Positions 62,545 to 64,000 of a DNA stretch of 64,000 bases are shown here, in pieces. The DNA lies in assembly GCA_945925985.1 (NCBI GenBank), contig CAMELV010000006.1, positions 1 through 64,000 of the forward strand, given 5' to 3'. The notes beneath the pieces are model-generated. The model searched no databases. It had not been told where the DNA came from and saw only the letters and a list, made by a program, of their open reading frames with translations. A program made the translations under genes and the position numbers. Numbering within the stretch: position 1 is the first letter of the stretch; every line of letters starts with the position of its first letter. Source of the DNA: Comamonas sp. lk (GTDB lineage Bacteria > Pseudomonadota > Gammaproteobacteria > Burkholderiales > Burkholderiaceae_C).

Positions 62545-63748
62545 CCAGGGGACGCTGGCGCCAGGCCAAAATGGCGCCCAACCACAGCGCCAGAGCGGAG
62601 AACACCATCCCGCGTGGGAGCCCACCCGGCCCATCGGCGATCCAGCCCACCACGGTCGGTCCGACGATCTGGCCAAACGCAAACACGATGGTGAAGGCGC
62701 TGATGCCATTGCCCCATGCAGCCGGCAGCAAGTTGTGCCGAACCAACGTAGTGGTGGACGCAACCAAAGACAAAAACACAGCGCCAAACAGCAGTCCAGA
62801 CGCCAAAATCACGGCCCAATGGGCGCTCAAGGTTGGCAACAGTGTGGCCAAACCCAGCAAGGCATTGAGCAGTGCCAGCACCTGACCACCCTTGTAACGG
62901 TCCAACAGACTGGCCCAAATGCGCGACGAGGCTACCACCGCCAGCCCCAACAGCGCGTAAAACACCGTGATGGACGTCGCCCCGGCACCCTGCTCCCGCA
63001 GCAAAGCAATCACAAAGGTCATATAGCCGATATAACCCACCCCAAACATGCCGTAACCAGCCAGGGCAAAAGCAAACCAACGCCACTGAAATAGGTTTGT
63101 GGGGTTAAAGTCCGCCGTCACCGGGGGCGCCAGGCATTGCAGCACACGGGCCGGCCACAGCAGCAGCAGTGTGGCCACCATGCAAACCAGGGCCAGCACC
63201 CACCAGGCCCAGGCCCAGCTGTGTGCTTGTTGGCCAGCCCAGCCCAGCACCTGTGGCACCAGCAGAGCAGACACCACGATACCAAACCCGGTACCCCCGT
63301 AATACAAACCGATAACCAGCCCGCTGTGCTGTGGCTGTACAGTACCCAGACGCGCCGCCAGCAAGCCTCCCGCTATGAAGACCAGGGCACTGGCCGCACC
63401 TGCCAGCAAGCGTTGCAATAACAAGGCCCATGCGTCGGTGAAAAAACCACTAAAACCCATGAAGCTGCTGGCTAACACCGCCCCCAGCCACAGCAGGCGG
63501 GAGGGGCCGTATATCTGCATCAGGCGCGGCATCAGGAGGGCACCTAACAGGTAGCCCAGCGCATTCACGGTATTCATGGCGCCTGCCAAGGTGTAGGACC
63601 AACCCAGATCAGCCCGCATGGTGGGCAGCAACAGGCCATAGGCAAACCGGGTTATGCCCAAAGACAAGGCAGCGCCGGCAGACAATGCCAACGCCAAGCG
63701 CAGCACCTGCTGCTCAGACCATGGCGGTTGAAAGGGGGGCGATGTCAT
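62477..63748 (-). CDS. YbfB/YjiJ family MFS transporter
   Basis: A carrier of 423 residues with about twelve hydrophobic segments. LALSAGAALSLGITRFAYGLLLPTMRADLGWSYTLAGAMNT is the typical N-terminal helix region of the YbfB/YjiJ family. ATG 63748 (MTSPPFQPP) is chosen; a GTG 9 codons upstream is the alternative. Its C-terminus runs over the decayed GST gene. The transported compound is unknown. Confidence 0.87.
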   Translation of the reverse strand: MTSPPFQPPWSEQQVLRLALALSAGAALSLGITRFAYGLLLPTMRADLGWSYTLAGAMNTVNALGYLLGALLMPRLMQIYGPSRLLWLGAVLASSFMGFSGFFTDAWALLLQRLLAGAASALVFIAGGLLAARLGTVQPQHSGLVIGLYYGGTGFGIVVSALLVPQVLGWAGQQAHSWAWAWWVLALVCMVATLLLLWPARVLQCLAPPVTADFNPTNLFQWRWFAFALAGYGMFGVGYIGYMTFVIALLREQGAGATSITVFYALLGLAVVASSRIWASLLDRYKGGQVLALLNALLGLATLLPTLSAHWAVILASGLLFGAVFLSLVASTTTLVRHNLLPAAWGNGISAFTIVFAFGQIVGPTVVGWIADGPGGLPRGMVFSALALWLGAILAWRQRPLVSSAALQRAVPPVPPGAPASSP

Positions 63749-63853
63749 AAGCGCCCCATTTTGTGTCGTGTCCACGCTCTGTCTAACTTCCCAATCAAAA
63801 CAATTTCAAAACTTGGGCGTGATCACAGCAACTTCACCATCAAGGATTCACCA

Positions 63854-64000
63854 TCAAGCATCCGCCAGGCCGATAGGCGAGGGCGCCTGCATCACAATCC
63901 GGCTAAACAGCAAGTCAAAACTTGGATCTCGCATGCTCTTCTGAACCAGAGGATCAGCATTCAACGTAAAGGCTTCATCCAAAGCGTGCCAATCGGCATC
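63854..64000 (-). CDS. 3' end of an unrecognised gene (partial)
   Basis: On the minus strand a frame open from the window edge ends at TGA 63856-63854, giving 48 residues that finish SRIVMQAPSPIGLADA. The composition looks protein-like, with no low-complexity runs. It would lie upstream of the MFS gene on the same strand, about 105 bases away. No family was recognised and the start is outside the window. Confidence 0.45.
   Translation of the reverse strand, partial: DADWHALDEAFTLNADPLVQKSMRDPSFDLLFSRIVMQAPSPIGLADA

Noticed and set aside
1-64000. CRISPR arrays, rRNA, tRNA, riboswitches and insertion sequences
   Set aside because: No regularly spaced repeats, no recognisable RNA gene cores and no transposase motifs were found by reading; a covariance-model search was not possible.

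Overview
The window looks like a chromosome segment of a betaproteobacterium of order Burkholderiales, most likely family Comamonadaceae (Rhodoferax/Polaromonas type). The grounds are high GC, the order mnmG-rsmG-lysE-parA-hydrolase-parB, TRAP and oligopeptide-type ABC uptake systems beside catabolic genes, and dispersed hairpin repeats. This placement is inference; no rRNA or tRNA gene was seen. There is also no transposase, integrase or CRISPR array.

Layout. (1) 1-1878: a photolyase/cryptochrome-like flavoprotein and a small four-cysteine DUF2256 protein. (2) 1903-23408: a large catabolic regulon around a GntR/FCD regulator. A minus-strand block holds gntR, an enolase-superfamily enzyme, an SDR, a CocE-type hydrolase, an aspartoacylase-like deacylase and a DUF1800/DUF1501 pair. 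A second CocE hydrolase diverges from a plus-strand block of deacylase, complete Dpp-type ABC transporter, M81 (MlrC-like) metallopeptidase, second enolase-superfamily enzyme, second SDR and fumarylacetoacetase-family hydrolase. Two near-identical palindromic sites, one before gntR and one in the divergent gap, probably bind the regulator. The last three genes match the non-phosphorylative sugar-acid pathway (dehydratase, dehydrogenase, diketo-acid hydrolase). The supposed substrate is therefore a sugar acid in ester, amide or peptide linkage. (3) 23417-24492: a MntA/HepT toxin-antitoxin pair and a scar containing a 40-bp copy of the start of a downstream flavin reductase gene and the last ~60 codons of a thiolase.

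(4) 24547-35112: one minus-strand, often overlapping operon for an unidentified carboxylic acid. It encodes a solute-binding-fold protein without signal peptide (preceded by a 19-codon leader ORF), a CaiB-type CoA transferase, two MaoC hydratases, a TRAP transporter, an enolase-superfamily enzyme, an IclR regulator, a split UxaA-type dehydratase and an RraA-family lyase. The 40-bp direct repeat lies on both sides of this 11-kb segment. (5) 35430-42398: old yellow enzyme, lipase-like hydrolase, MFS exporter, BKACE enzyme, cytochrome P450 and a RutR-like regulator. (6) 42399-46299: an NMT1/THI5-type ABC transporter with a RutR-like operator upstream and a strong intrinsic terminator downstream.

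(7) 46342-52214: acetoacetyl-CoA synthetase carrying in-frame repeat insertions, a PaaI-type thioesterase, cobalamin adenosyltransferase, a GlcD-type flavoprotein and a metallo-beta-lactamase-fold hydrolase. (8) 52234-58735: the chromosome-partition locus, with three parS-like sites inside rsmG and mnmG. (9) 58736-64000: a repeat-bearing gap, a class II aldolase-fold protein, a GMC oxidoreductase, a queuosine-precursor transporter, a decayed glutathione S-transferase, a YbfB-type MFS carrier and the end of an unrecognised gene.
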